Counted from the stretch's first letter, positions 8,801 through 16,796 are shown. The stretch: DNA of 64,000 nucleotides from Thermoplasmata archaeon (GCA_028864975.1 JAGWLG010000004.1:82192-146191); one strand, 5' to 3'. Notes: generated by a model not told the origin, from the sequence alone. Made by a program: numbers and translations.

Positions 8801-9550
8801 TCCGAGGCCGAGACCTCTCCACTTCCCCAAACCCGTGAGCGTGCTCCCGAGGAGGCAGGGGCAGCACGCCCTCCTCCAGAGAGCGGGCCGGTTGCGGAGG
8901 GCGTAGCGGCGTCCGAATCGACGGCACCCGCCGCGCCTACCGAGGAGGAAATGGCCGCGAGCCTGGCCTCGATGCAAGCCCAGGCTCAGGACGAGGCTGC
9001 CCCCGCGCCATCGGCCGCACCCGAGGAGGCGGCTCCTGCCGCGGAACCCCGCGAGGCCTCCTCTCTGCCGAGCCCCGAGGTTCCCGAAACGCCTCCGTCG
9101 GAGCCCCCCAGCGAGCCCGCGCCCGCGCCGCCCGTGGCTCCCGCGGTGCCGACGGAGCCCCTTCCTCCCACGCTCCCCGAGCCCGAGGTCGCTCCGCCGC
9201 CTCCACCTGCACCCCTCCAGATCTCCCCCGAGGCCGCGCCGGCACCCCGAAGGCCGCGGGTCCGCAAGGTCCAACGTCCGGTGGTGGCGGCGGCAGCCCC
9301 TCCCGCCCCCGTGGTCCCTGCGGTCTCCCGCCCTCCTCCGTCGCCCGCGCCACCCGTCGCGGTGCCCGCCTCCGTCGTGAAGGCCCCCCGCGAGGGGCTC
9401 GTCGCGAGGGTCGAGGGGGATGTCGAGAAGCTCGAGAAAAAGGTCTCCCGCGCCGTGCGACGTCCCAAGGCGACGTGTCCCCGTTGCGGCAAGGGGGTCT
9501 CCGCCAGCGCCAAGAGCTGCCCGAGCTGCCATGCCCCGCTCGGGGGGTAG
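5840..9550 (+). CDS. Membrane-anchored sedolisin (S53) protease with Pro-rich tail and zinc ribbon
   Basis: Acid serine-carboxyl protease. An N-terminal signal anchor (about residues 30-55) is followed by a kumamolisin-type pro-domain (about 80-240) and the S53 catalytic domain (about 270-660). Visible catalytic residues are Glu355 and Asp359 in ELTLDMEW, Asp446 in SGDDGGS and Ser566 in GEGTSFASPFWAG; the C-terminal calcium-type motif is GWDAVTGYGAP. A beta-sandwich-like region and a membrane helix (about 775-800) come next. Then about 370 residues of Pro/Ala/Glu-rich low complexity end in a zinc ribbon, CPRCGKG...CPSCH. The topology puts the protease outside and the ribbon in the cytoplasm. 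A second S53 gene follows 24 nt later. At 1236 residues it is about twice the family norm because of the tail. Confidence 0.92.
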   Translation: MAMVEREGGSPRVRGPFRALLRNMRLSPRAVVVFVALASLVVSTWALTPYLPVSAASGTLDELASSHGVLPSWQAARAMHLSVTDPLGLLGYDAATVEGLSNERALASSTPETLGIALIPRDPAGLQQLDLAVNEPGSPLLGHYLTPQQYQERFAPTVAAEQQVEQILRAGGFTVTYASADRSFVQVEGTAGAANALFSTELVAGTYQGRSEVVPSTAPTLPSSLSPYVLSVTGLEVNVAPFSFAPLWSHAITPSSSSTCLLTCSTIYPDWTHFMYDLDKLYNNTASAGPHFAQTSTIGILLWGGSYGGFSPNDIQQYAQGLYWGPPFTYTPYPIDGAAPPGPNAPSDPSLAPMELTLDMEWSESQAPGASLDVVYVPEGTAANNYSPNPVELEHGIAVLVNLSGLTVITQSFGAPEGDQAFQSFFDAEFVHAGALGISVFAASGDDGGSTGSISNGCTQNPQVDYPAASPYATAVGGTAPTVNASGGGGPSGTVGVDTESAWQFSGGGYSTSYGLPPWQRGGSAYATIMTATSNAGARGVPDVAGPAADNAFVYNGALQGGEGTSFASPFWAGLTAEMVAVRGGALLGWLNPRLYALGAAQDQGSLTPAPYREILQGQNPGMAASCLYYAQPGWDAVTGYGAPKDAFNLYADLVANYIDLNITFNPDTASPGSTVTVRVAATNSTNGQPFTSGTIDLRIFSLPQTLKSTPLLTETQVALNSQGTGSFSYSIDLFYKYGHLLAQAEIFSAHSVGSTSSILTVTLLGSWYQAIQPLLAPPWNYLFFALIMGLATALGWVLGLRAPRPIGSPSPLRRLLPVRRRAPVRGPTPGPPVPVSYAGGLGGPRRPSVAARPGPGGPPRRGPGQRPATPRPSGGPATAAQRARPPTAPSGAPTGAPRSMERPAPGTEAQVAPGVTMVVPPKPSPAPPSPVETSSETPPAPSPTAASDAPAVPLPEDATAPPPAATEGSAGTATATPPEVPPEAVASEAETSPLPQTRERAPEEAGAARPPPESGPVAEGVAASESTAPAAPTEEEMAASLASMQAQAQDEAAPAPSAAPEEAAPAAEPREASSLPSPEVPETPPSEPPSEPAPAPPVAPAVPTEPLPPTLPEPEVAPPPPPAPLQISPEAAPAPRRPRVRKVQRPVVAAAAPPAPVVPAVSRPPPSPAPPVAVPASVVKAPREGLVARVEGDVEKLEKKVSRAVRRPKATCPRCGKGVSASAKSCPSCHAPLGG

Positions 9551-9574
9551 GCCCCGGCGGGCGGCCCACGTTTC

Positions 9575-11638
9575 ATGCGGTGTTCCCAGCGTGGACTCGG
9601 GCGCCTCCCTATCCGACCCACGACGGTATCACGTTCCTCCGGGCGGTCTCGCGTCGCCGCGGGGGTGGGGGCACTGGTCGTCCTCACGGTCCTGGGGCTC
9701 GCGGGCCTCGCTGCCCCGCACCCCGCCACGTCGCTCCATGCCACCTCCGCGGCCTCTTCGTCCAGCCCCACGGGCGCCGCCTCCTCCCTCTCCTTCCCCT
9801 ACCAGCCGCTCCCGCAAGCGGTGAGCTCGTCCTATCGAAGCGGCCCGGGCGCGTTCTCGACGAGCCCGCCTCCGCTCCTGCCGCGGCAGTTCCGTAGCTC
9901 GTACGGCGTGGACGCCTTGTTGAACGCGAGCGGGGTCTCGAGGTTCCCGGTCAACGAGACGATCGCGGTCGTCGCGTGGGGGTATGGCTACGACCCCTCC
10001 GACCTCTCCACCTTCTTTGGCACCTACTACCCCTCGAACTTTCCCGTTCCGAAGGTGATCCCGGTCCCTATCGACGGGGCACCGCCGCCGGGGGTCAATG
10101 CCCCGAACGATCCCTCGGGCGGTTCGCAGGAGCTCACCATCGACATCGAGTGGGCCTCCTCGATGGCCCCCGGGGCGACGATCTACGCCATCTACGCCCC
10201 GCCGACGAACAGCACCCCCTACAGCCCCACCGACGCGGCCATCGAGGACGCGCTGCACTACGCCGTCGCGATGGGGAACCTTACGGCGCTCTCGATGTCG
10301 TTCGGAGAGGCCCAAGGCTCGGACCCGTCGCTCGAGAGCGCGATGAACACGGACTTCGCTTCGCTCATCAAGAACGGGACGACGGTCCTCTCCTCCTCGG
10401 GGGACGACGGGGGCTCTCCCAACTCTCCGCTCTCGGGCCCGTGCTCGCGGGGGCCCGGGGTCGACTTCCCCGCCGCGAGCCCGTACGTCCTCGCGGTGGG
10501 GGGCACGGATGCCACGGGAGGGGGGACCGAAACGACGTGGGTGTTCAGCGGTGGAGGCTCGGCCTCGAGCTCGGCCAACGACCCCGCTCCCAGCTGGCAG
10601 ACGATGGGCAGTGCGGGAAGCCTCGCCGCCCGCACGGGGACCCGCGGGGTCCCCGACGTCAGTGCGAACGCGAACGACAGCGGCTTCTACTTCAATTCCC
10701 GCCTCTCGGCCGGGATGGGGACCAGCTTCTCCTCGCCCCTCTGGGCCGGGGTCGTCGCCGACCTGGCGAGCGCCGACCATGCGACCTTCGGTCTGCTCGA
10801 CAGCAAGCTCTACGCCTTGGGGGCGATCCGTGAAGCGACCGGGATCGGCCTCGCGCCCTTTACCGACATCACGCACGGGGCGAACTGCTACGAGCCCGCC
10901 CGACCGGGATGGGACCCCGTGACCGGTTGGGGGACCCCCAACGCCTTGGCGCTCGCCCAGCTCCTGCAGGGGACGACCTTCACCCAGCTCGGGCTCTCCT
11001 TCCAGCCCTCCCAGGGCGTCTCCGCGGGGGCCACGGTCACCGCATCGGTCACGGACCCGACCGGGGCCCCAGCCGCGCTCGCAGGGCGGCCCCTGACGGT
11101 GAGCCTCCTCGACCCCTCGAACGATTCGTGGGCCCTCCGGATCTCGGGCATCCTACCCGCTGCGGGCGCGGTCCCCTGGACCGGGACGTTCGCCTTCCCT
11201 TCCGGGCTCACGGGGAGATGGACGAACGCGACCGTGGTCGTCGAGAACGGGTCGAACTGGGGCGTCGCGAGCGCGGCGTTCGCGCCACCGCCGCGCGGAG
11301 CGCCCCCGGGGCCTTCCGTCTGGGAGCTCCTGATCGACTACCAGCTCCCGCTGCTCGCCGGGTTCATGATCCTCCTCCTCGCGTTCCGCTTCCTGGGCGA
11401 CCGGCACCGCTCCATCCTGAAGGGCCCTTCTCCCCGGGAGCTGTCGGGCGAAGCGTGCCCGCCCCCCGCGAAGGGAGACGCGGGGCGGACCCCCGCTTCG
11501 AGCCCCGGCCCCGCCTCGGTCTCCGCCCCACCCACGGCCAGGTACGGCGAGGTGCTGACGCCCTTCTGCTGGAAGTGCGGGACGACGCTCAAAGGTAACG
11601 AGGCGCGGTGTCCGTCGTGCGGCACGCAGTTCTCTTGA
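9575..11638 (+). CDS. Second sedolisin (S53) protease, apparently lacking the pro-domain, with C-terminal zinc ribbon
   Basis: Secreted acid protease, 687 residues. A hydrophobic signal segment (about residues 28-48) is followed by only about 60 Ser/Pro-rich residues before the catalytic domain begins (FRSSYGVDALLN). No pro-kumamolisin domain can be seen. Glu186 and Asp190 (ELTIDIEWAS), the SGDDGGS oxyanion Asp and Ser384 (GMGTSFSSPLWAG) are present, with GWDPVTGWGTPNA at the calcium site. A membrane helix near residue 600 and a short cytoplasmic tail end in CWKCGTTL...CPSCGTQF. It is probably co-transcribed with the preceding sedolisin, whose pro-domain or activity might assist it (inference). 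The exact start between 9575 and about 9660 is uncertain. Confidence 0.9.
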   Translation: MRCSQRGLGRLPIRPTTVSRSSGRSRVAAGVGALVVLTVLGLAGLAAPHPATSLHATSAASSSSPTGAASSLSFPYQPLPQAVSSSYRSGPGAFSTSPPPLLPRQFRSSYGVDALLNASGVSRFPVNETIAVVAWGYGYDPSDLSTFFGTYYPSNFPVPKVIPVPIDGAPPPGVNAPNDPSGGSQELTIDIEWASSMAPGATIYAIYAPPTNSTPYSPTDAAIEDALHYAVAMGNLTALSMSFGEAQGSDPSLESAMNTDFASLIKNGTTVLSSSGDDGGSPNSPLSGPCSRGPGVDFPAASPYVLAVGGTDATGGGTETTWVFSGGGSASSSANDPAPSWQTMGSAGSLAARTGTRGVPDVSANANDSGFYFNSRLSAGMGTSFSSPLWAGVVADLASADHATFGLLDSKLYALGAIREATGIGLAPFTDITHGANCYEPARPGWDPVTGWGTPNALALAQLLQGTTFTQLGLSFQPSQGVSAGATVTASVTDPTGAPAALAGRPLTVSLLDPSNDSWALRISGILPAAGAVPWTGTFAFPSGLTGRWTNATVVVENGSNWGVASAAFAPPPRGAPPGPSVWELLIDYQLPLLAGFMILLLAFRFLGDRHRSILKGPSPRELSGEACPPPAKGDAGRTPASSPGPASVSAPPTARYGEVLTPFCWKCGTTLKGNEARCPSCGTQFS

Positions 11639-11673
11639 ACGCTCCCTGTTGAACGCACGTGCGTGCATTCCCC

Positions 11674-11679
11674 TTATCT
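11674..11679 (+). promoter_or_regulatory. TATA-like box TTATCT for pheS
   Basis: CCCTTATCTTCC is centred about 27 nt before the GTG at 11704. No ribosome-binding site lies between, so pheS is probably leaderless and the upstream in-frame GTG at 11659 is not the start. Confidence 0.6.
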
Positions 11680-11703
11680 TCCGGCACCCTCCTCTCCCGC
11701 GCC

Positions 11704-13239
11704 GTGGCCGCGCCCGAGCCCGGGTCGCCGTCGGTGGGCGACCTCACCCTGACCCTCTCCCCGCCCGAGGTCCGCCTGCTGAAGGTGCTGAAGAGCTCGC
11801 CCTCGGGCAAGGCCGTCCCGGAGGAGGAGGTCGCGCAGAGGTCCGAGCTCTCTCCCGACGCCACGCGTGGCGGGCTGGAGCGGTTGCGGAGCAAGAGGCT
11901 GACCGTTCTCGAGGAAAGGAGCGAGGAGCGGTGGACCCTGACGTCGCTTGGGAACTCGGTGGTCAAGGACGGGCTGCCGGAACGTCGCGTGCTGACCGTG
12001 CTCGCGGCGAAGGGGCCGCTCGCCCCCTCGGAGATCCCGGACGCGGCCCTCCCCGTCGCGATCCGCCCCGAGGAGGTCACGATCGCCATCGGTCCGCTGC
12101 GGCGCCAAGGTCGTATCGTCATGGGCGAGAAGCTCTCGGTCGTTATCGAGTATCTGGGAAACGCTCTCGAACTCGAGGGAGCCCTTCAGACCCTTGCGGC
12201 GGGCGGCACCGTCTCCGAGGACAAGGTCCTCAAGGAGCTCGCACGGCGAGGGGTCCTTTCGAGGTCCCCCGAACGCCACCGGGCATGGAAGCTCTCCCCC
12301 GAAGGGCTCGCGCTCCCGCTGGAGGAGACCTCGACGAGCCTCGGCGCCATCACCCCCTCGTTGCTCAAGAGCCGGGCCTGGGCGAAGGGCTCGTTCCGTC
12401 CGTACGACGTGCGGGCCCAGGTGCCTCACCTGGGCGGGTCGCGCCGCCACCTCTACCGGGAGTGGCTTCGACAGGTGGAGGAGGTCCTGGTGGGGCTCGG
12501 GTTCGAGGAGTTCCGGGGCCCTCTCGTGGAGCTCGAGTTCTACAACAACGACCTGCTCTTCATGCCTCAGGAGCACCCCGCTCGCTCGATGCACGACATG
12601 TTCTTCGTCGAGGGGGTGGAGGGGCATGGACTCCCGCCTCGCCTCCTGCGTTCGGTCGCGGCGGTGCACGAGGGTCGGGCCCTCCCTCGCCAGGGCGCGC
12701 CCCTCTCCTCGGGCTGGCAGACCCCTTATGGGGAGGAGGTGGCGCGACGAGTGGTCCTGAGGAGCCAGACCACCGCGGCGACGATGCGCTACCTCGCTTC
12801 CCATCCGAAGCCCCCCTTCCGCATGTACTCGCTCGACGCGGTCTTCCGCTACGACCAATTGGACGCGACGCACCTGATCCAGTTCGACCAGTGCGAGGGG
12901 GCCGTGGGGAAGAGCGGGCTCACCTTCCGCCACTTGCTCGGGTTGCTGACGCAGTTCGCGAAAGCGCTCGGGATCCCGGAGGTCAAGTTCCAGCCGACCT
13001 ACTTCCCGTTCACGGAGCCCTCGGTCCAGGGGTTCGTTCGACATCCCACGCTGGGCTGGGTGGAGATGATGCCGGGAGGCATGTTCCGCCCGGAGGTGCT
13101 GAGGCCGCTCGGCATCAAGGTCCCCGTTGCCGCCTGGGGGATCGGGATCGGCCGGCTCGCCATGGTGGCGCTAGGGCTCAGCGACATCCGCGACCTTTTC
13201 ATGGACGACCTTCCCCGCCTGTCCAAGGCGAGGGTGTGA
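11704..13239 (+). CDS. pheS: Phenylalanyl-tRNA synthetase alpha subunit
   Basis: Catalytic subunit of the heterotetrameric class II aminoacyl-tRNA synthetase that charges tRNA-Phe. About 200 N-terminal residues form winged-helix DNA-binding-like domains typical of the archaeal/eukaryotic cytosolic form. The class II core follows: RSQTTAATMRYLAS, FQPTYFPFTEPSVQGF (motif 2 region), WVEMMPGGMFRPEVL and the motif 3 segment AAWGIGIGRLAMVALGL. The GTG at 11704 is chosen from the TATA spacing, giving 511 residues. pheT follows after 18 nt, so the two subunits are translated from one message. Confidence 0.96.
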   Translation: MAAPEPGSPSVGDLTLTLSPPEVRLLKVLKSSPSGKAVPEEEVAQRSELSPDATRGGLERLRSKRLTVLEERSEERWTLTSLGNSVVKDGLPERRVLTVLAAKGPLAPSEIPDAALPVAIRPEEVTIAIGPLRRQGRIVMGEKLSVVIEYLGNALELEGALQTLAAGGTVSEDKVLKELARRGVLSRSPERHRAWKLSPEGLALPLEETSTSLGAITPSLLKSRAWAKGSFRPYDVRAQVPHLGGSRRHLYREWLRQVEEVLVGLGFEEFRGPLVELEFYNNDLLFMPQEHPARSMHDMFFVEGVEGHGLPPRLLRSVAAVHEGRALPRQGAPLSSGWQTPYGEEVARRVVLRSQTTAATMRYLASHPKPPFRMYSLDAVFRYDQLDATHLIQFDQCEGAVGKSGLTFRHLLGLLTQFAKALGIPEVKFQPTYFPFTEPSVQGFVRHPTLGWVEMMPGGMFRPEVLRPLGIKVPVAAWGIGIGRLAMVALGLSDIRDLFMDDLPRLSKARV

Positions 13240-13257
13240 CGCGGGCGGGTCAGGTCC

Positions 13258-14955
13258 ATGCCACGTTCCACTCTCTCGACCGAGCGGTTGTTCGGTCTCC
13301 TGGGTCAGCAGCTCTCGGAGTCCGAGCTTCGCGAGACCCTTTTCCGCACGAAGGTCGAGATCGAGTCGCTTAAGGACGGGCTGGTCGAGGTCGAGGTCAA
13401 CGCCGACCGCCTGGACCTTCTCGACGAGGGAGGGCTCGCGCTCGAGCTCCAGGGCGCGATGGGAAAGGCGACGGGGCCGGTCCTCCGCGTGGATGGGGAA
13501 GCGCTCCCCGGGGTCGAGGCGCGGGTGAACGCCTCGGTGGCCCCGCTGCGACCCGAGCTCTCGATGGCGGTGGTCGAAGCTCCCCCAGGGAAGGCCCTGG
13601 ACGAAGGGCTCCTCGAGGAGCTCGTTCGCTACCAGGAACTCCTCCATGCGACGCTCGGTCGGCTCCGTCAGGCGGCGAGCATCGGGCTCTACCCGATCGA
13701 GAAGCTTCGCCCTCCGTTCCACTATGCGATGGAGCCCCTGGGCCAGGTCCGCTTCGTGCCTCTCGGGGGAACCACGGAGGTCTCCGGAGAGGCGTTCTAT
13801 CCGGAGCACGCGATGGCCCGGGAGTTCGGGGTCCTTGGGCGGCGGGAGGACCTGGCCCTCACCTTGAGGGACGACGCGCGCACGGTCCTCTCGCTTCCTC
13901 CGGTCCTGAATGCGGCGGGGGCGGGCGAGGTCCGACCCGGCGACCGGCGCGTCCTCATCGAAGCGACCGGGACACGTGCCGCGCGCACGCGGGAGATGGT
14001 GGGATACATGCTGCTGCCCTTCGCCGCCCGCGGCTGGTCCGTCCATCCGGTCCCTGTGCACCGTCCCAGCGGAATGTCTGACGGGACCGAGGTCGTCCGA
14101 CCTCGCAAGGTGCAGGTCCAACCGACGCTCATCTCTCGTCTCCTAGGCTCGCGTCTCTCCTCCGGAGAGGTAGAGGACGCGCTGCAGAAGTCGCGTCTCG
14201 GGGTCGAACGCGTCTCCGGGAGCCTGCTCGCGCTGGTCCCTCCATGGCGCGCGGACATCCTGGCGCCGGTGGACCTCGCGGAGGAAGTGGCGATCGCTCG
14301 AGGGTACGGAAGCTTCGCTCCAATCCTCCCTCCCGCGGTGACCATGGGGCGTCGGCGTCCCGAGCGACGGTACGAATCGCGGTTGGCGGAGGTCCTCCTA
14401 GGGATGGGATATCAGGAGCTCCACACACCCGTGCTCCTCTCCCAGTCCTCCGTCGAGCGGGTCTGCGCTCCAGGAGAGGCGCTCTTCCTGCGCAACCCCA
14501 TCTCCTCGGAGCTCACCCATCTGCGTCCGGTCCTCCGTGCAAGCCTGCTGGATGCCCTCGGACGGAACACGGGGTCGGGATACCCGCAGAAGATCTTCGA
14601 GATCGGTCCGGTCATCGTCCGGGACCCGGAGGGCGAGACGGGGACCCGCACCGAGACCCATCTCGCGCTGGCCGACGCGGGGGAGGGCGCAGGGTTCGCC
14701 CTCGCCGCCGGGGTGGCCGAGCGGCTCTTCGAGGTCCTGGGTTTCAACTCGCCCCGCGAGCCGGCCGAGGCAAGCGGTACGGTCCCGGGTCGCGTCGCGA
14801 AGCTGCGGATAGCCGGGGAGAGGGTCGCCCTGGCGGGGGAAGTGCACCCCGGGGTCCTGGCCGACCTCCACGTGCCGATGCCCGTGAGCTGGGTCGAGGT
14901 GGAATTGACGCGCCTGGAGCAGCTCCGCGGTGTTCTCCCGACTCCCGGCGCGTAG
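13258..14955 (+). CDS. pheT: Phenylalanyl-tRNA synthetase beta subunit (archaeal type)
   Basis: Non-catalytic beta subunit of PheRS, responsible for editing (B3/B4 domain) and tRNA recognition. Its 565 residues correspond to the compact archaeal form, which lacks the bacterial EMAP and anticodon-binding extensions. The N-terminus VNADRLDLLDEGGLALELQGAMG is diagnostic. The B5 region is near VQPTLISRLLGSRLSSGEVEDAL, and the pseudo-catalytic class II-like domain runs from about residue 360 (RRPERRYESRLAEVLLGMGYQE) to the end. It forms an operon with pheS. Confidence 0.95.
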   Translation: MPRSTLSTERLFGLLGQQLSESELRETLFRTKVEIESLKDGLVEVEVNADRLDLLDEGGLALELQGAMGKATGPVLRVDGEALPGVEARVNASVAPLRPELSMAVVEAPPGKALDEGLLEELVRYQELLHATLGRLRQAASIGLYPIEKLRPPFHYAMEPLGQVRFVPLGGTTEVSGEAFYPEHAMAREFGVLGRREDLALTLRDDARTVLSLPPVLNAAGAGEVRPGDRRVLIEATGTRAARTREMVGYMLLPFAARGWSVHPVPVHRPSGMSDGTEVVRPRKVQVQPTLISRLLGSRLSSGEVEDALQKSRLGVERVSGSLLALVPPWRADILAPVDLAEEVAIARGYGSFAPILPPAVTMGRRRPERRYESRLAEVLLGMGYQELHTPVLLSQSSVERVCAPGEALFLRNPISSELTHLRPVLRASLLDALGRNTGSGYPQKIFEIGPVIVRDPEGETGTRTETHLALADAGEGAGFALAAGVAERLFEVLGFNSPREPAEASGTVPGRVAKLRIAGERVALAGEVHPGVLADLHVPMPVSWVEVELTRLEQLRGVLPTPGA

Positions 14956-15263
14956 GGTGCGGGCCGTGCGGCGGGCATCTTCAGGGGGTTGGTGCACGCG
15001 AGTCCCTCCTGGACCTCCCTCGCGCCCTTTCCTCGGTCCGCGAAGATTCCCTTCACGGATCCTTCTAGCTCTCCCGTCCACCTGGATCTGGCCCGGTTCG
15101 GATGGAACGGGCGTAGGCGACCTGGAGTCGTCTCCCCCCTCGGACCTGCTCCGTGCGGAGGCGACGGGTCGCCATGCGTGACGCGGGCATGGAAGCCCTA
15201 TGGACACCATGCGCTACCTAGGGAATTGGAAATGCTCATTTTTTTGGAGAAACCACCGAGGCC
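14956..15263 (+). other. Intergenic region after pheT
   Basis: No gene or tRNA is visible. It holds hairpin repeat copy 1 (15019-15062). Its right end is an AT-rich patch (around 15230-15245, GGAAATGCTCATTTTTTTGG) that could serve as the promoter of the AbrB gene starting at 15264. Confidence 0.6.
15019..15062 (+). repeat. TA-associated hairpin repeat, copy 1
   Basis: CTCGCGCCCTTTCCTCGG is followed by an imperfect 9-bp stem: TCCGCGAAG (15037-15045), loop ATTCC, CTTCACGGA (15051-15059), with one C-A mismatch, then TCC. It shares its left flank and architecture with copies at 15876, 16582 and 17559. It lies 63 nt after the pheT stop. Confidence 0.65.
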
Positions 15264-15500
15264 GTGGCGGCACCGTCGAAGGTCTCGAAGGGGAATCTGA
15301 CCGTCGTTCCGAAGGACGTTCGTGCGGCCACGGGCATCCACGAGGGTGACATCCTAACTTGGAAGCTGGAGGATGGGAAACTCTTGGTAGAACGACGGCG
15401 ACCACGGACGCTGAACGACATCATCGGTATCGCCCCGCACGGGGGCGATGCTGTCGAGCCCAAGCGAGCAGTTCAGAGGACAGGCCACGCCCTTCGGTGA
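15264..15500 (+). CDS. AbrB/SpoVT-type antitoxin (VapB-like)
   Basis: A swapped-hairpin AbrB DNA-binding protein of 78 residues. KVSKGNLTVVPKDVRAATGIHEGD is the conserved hairpin (written in two halves: KVSKGNLTVVPKDVR, AATGIHEGD), followed by a variable C-terminal tail that in this family wraps the toxin. It starts at GTG 15264. Its last 53 nt overlap the PIN-domain gene, the usual antitoxin-first order. It presumably neutralises that toxin and autorepresses the pair. Confidence 0.8.
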   Translation: MAAPSKVSKGNLTVVPKDVRAATGIHEGDILTWKLEDGKLLVERRRPRTLNDIIGIAPHGGDAVEPKRAVQRTGHALR

Positions 15501-15873
15501 CACATCCTATTTCATTGCCCCGACGGACCCAAGGGATCAGTGGCGCTCCAGGGCGGTCAAGGTCGCTGAGAGGGACCGGGGGAGGCTCAAGGTAACAGAG
15601 TTGGTCATGTCGGAGTCGATCACTACGGTCGGAGCGCACTGTGGGGCGAAGCCTGCCCGTCAGCTGTACGAGTTCTTCTTGGATTCCACGGAGATTCTGT
15701 ACACCACCCCCGACGTCTTCGACGAAGCCATGGACGATCACACGAGATTCGACGGGGCCCTCTCGGTTTCGGATGGTGTAACCGTCGTTGGAATGGCACG
15801 GTCGAAAGACCTCTACGTCGTCTCGTTTGGTTCTGACTTCGATAAGGTTCGGGGGATCCATCGGACCTCCTGA
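15448..15873 (+). CDS. PIN-domain ribonuclease toxin (VapC-like)
   Basis: A 141-residue PIN-fold nuclease, expected to cleave RNA using Mg2+ held by acidic residues. Visible are the first Asp in GDTSYFIAP (residue 18), the Glu in VMSESITTVG, an Asp in SVSDGVTVVGMA and one in SFGSDFD. ATG 15448 is the only start codon upstream of the first catalytic Asp, so the 53-nt overlap with the AbrB gene is real. A hairpin repeat copy begins 3 nt after the stop. Confidence 0.82.
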   Translation: MLSSPSEQFRGQATPFGDTSYFIAPTDPRDQWRSRAVKVAERDRGRLKVTELVMSESITTVGAHCGAKPARQLYEFFLDSTEILYTTPDVFDEAMDDHTRFDGALSVSDGVTVVGMARSKDLYVVSFGSDFDKVRGIHRTS

Positions 15874-15875
15874 AC

Positions 15876-15919
15876 CTCGCGCCCTCTCCTCGCTCGGTGA
15901 GGACGCTCCTCACGGATCC
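15876..15919 (+). repeat. TA-associated hairpin repeat, copy 2
   Basis: CTCGCGCCCTCTCCTCGC is followed by a perfect 7-bp stem GTGAGGA-CGC-TCCTCAC (15897-15913), extendable to 10 bp with one mismatch, and GGATCC. It lies directly after the PIN gene stop and before the convergent RelE-like toxin gene. Confidence 0.7.
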
Positions 15920-15968
15920 AGAATCCATCGCTCCGACCAGCGAGACTTCCGAATCGAGGCGTGAGGGA

Positions 15969-16286
15969 TCATGCTTGGGAGGAAAGGTAGCGCCCATCCG
16001 GAGGATGTAGACTGTGGAGGTCGACGTAAACGGTCTCGTGCGGTCCGAAGATGATGAACACCACTTCCATCCCATCCATGGCATACATCGCTCGCCACTC
16101 CTTGCCCCTGCACAGCGCCCAGACGTTCTGGTATCCCCAGAGTTGATGGATGTTCACCGTGGGAGTCCGGGTCCGAGGATCCTGAGCAAGGACGTCGAAA
16201 CGGTCGTTGAAGTAGTTCCGCACGACTCGAGGCAAGCGGTCGAAGCTCTGCCCCGCGATGGGCCGGGCGAACCGCACCCGAGACAT
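15969..16286 (-). CDS. RelE/ParE-family toxin
   Basis: A 105-residue protein with the RelE/ParE barrel pattern: an N-terminal RFARPIAGQSFDRLPRVVRN helix pair, then strands around LWGYQNVWALCRGKEWRAMYA and VVFIIFGPHETVYVDL. RelE members are ribosome-dependent mRNA interferases and ParE members poison gyrase; sequence alone does not decide. Its ATG overlaps the antitoxin TGA (TGATG), a coupled antitoxin-toxin operon on the minus strand, convergent with the PIN gene. Confidence 0.75.
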   Translation of the reverse strand: MSRVRFARPIAGQSFDRLPRVVRNYFNDRFDVLAQDPRTRTPTVNIHQLWGYQNVWALCRGKEWRAMYAMDGMEVVFIIFGPHETVYVDLHSLHPPDGRYLSSQA

Positions 16287-16522
16287 CAGCGAGACCGCTT
16301 CGGTGCGGTCAGTCCTCGTGACTGGCGGAACTCCTCCAGAGACTCCTGGGGGAGAGCGAGGGCCCATTGGAGATCCCGACGGAAGTAGTCCGGCGGGATC
16401 TCGTCCATGAACTCCTCGATCACCTCAGCGGGGGTCTTTCCGGCGATCTGGTAATCGAGGAGGCGTCGCCGAACGGAAACCGGGAGGCTGATGGTCGTTG
16501 GGCGCTCGCTGGAGGTGGGCAT
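16286..16522 (-). CDS. Ribbon-helix-helix-like antitoxin for the RelE toxin
   Basis: A 78-residue protein opening with RPTTISLPVSVRRRLLDY, a short strand and helix typical of RHH DNA-binding antitoxins. An acidic region that could bind the toxin follows (AEVIEEFMDEIPPDYF). ATG 16522 lies 26 nt downstream of a TATA box (ATATATC on the minus strand) with a dyad between, so the transcript is probably leaderless and autoregulated. Confidence 0.75.
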   Translation of the reverse strand: MPTSSERPTTISLPVSVRRRLLDYQIAGKTPAEVIEEFMDEIPPDYFRRDLQWALALPQESLEEFRQSRGLTAPKRSR

Positions 16523-16528
16523 GGGGAA

Positions 16529-16563
16529 CTCATGAAGTGCATGAGATATATGGCTTACATGAG
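16529..16563 (-). promoter_or_regulatory. Promoter and operator of the RelE module
   Basis: A perfect inverted repeat CTCATGAAGTGCATGAG (16529-16545) lies between the start codon and the TATA box (16545-16551). A third half-site CATGAG (16558-16563) lies on the far side of the TATA box. Three 6-bp half-sites flanking the core promoter are a textbook autorepressor arrangement; the repressor would be the adjacent RHH-like protein (inference). Confidence 0.65.
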
Positions 16564-16581
16564 GCGCTTCAAAGAGCTTGT

Positions 16582-16623
16582 GGCGCCCTCTCCCCCGTCC
16601 GTGAGGAGGCTCCTCACGAATCC
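16582..16623 (+). repeat. TA-associated hairpin repeat, copy 3
   Basis: GGCGCCCTCTCCCCCG is followed by the perfect stem GTGAGGA-GGC-TCCTCAC (16601-16617), then GAATCC. Stem and flank are nearly identical to copy 2. It separates the RelE module from the next VapBC module. Confidence 0.7.
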
Positions 16624-16796
16624 CCGTTTCGGCCATTGCCCCCGACCTACGGCCCGGAGGTGGAGGCCCGTGCCACGCATCGGATCTCTTTCCTGCGGCG
16701 CCCCCGGCCATGGGCCCTTCGTCCTCCCGGGACCGTCTCACACGTTGCGAACCACGGGGGGTCTCTCGCCGCGAGGCACCCTTCCGTGCAGCGGAG

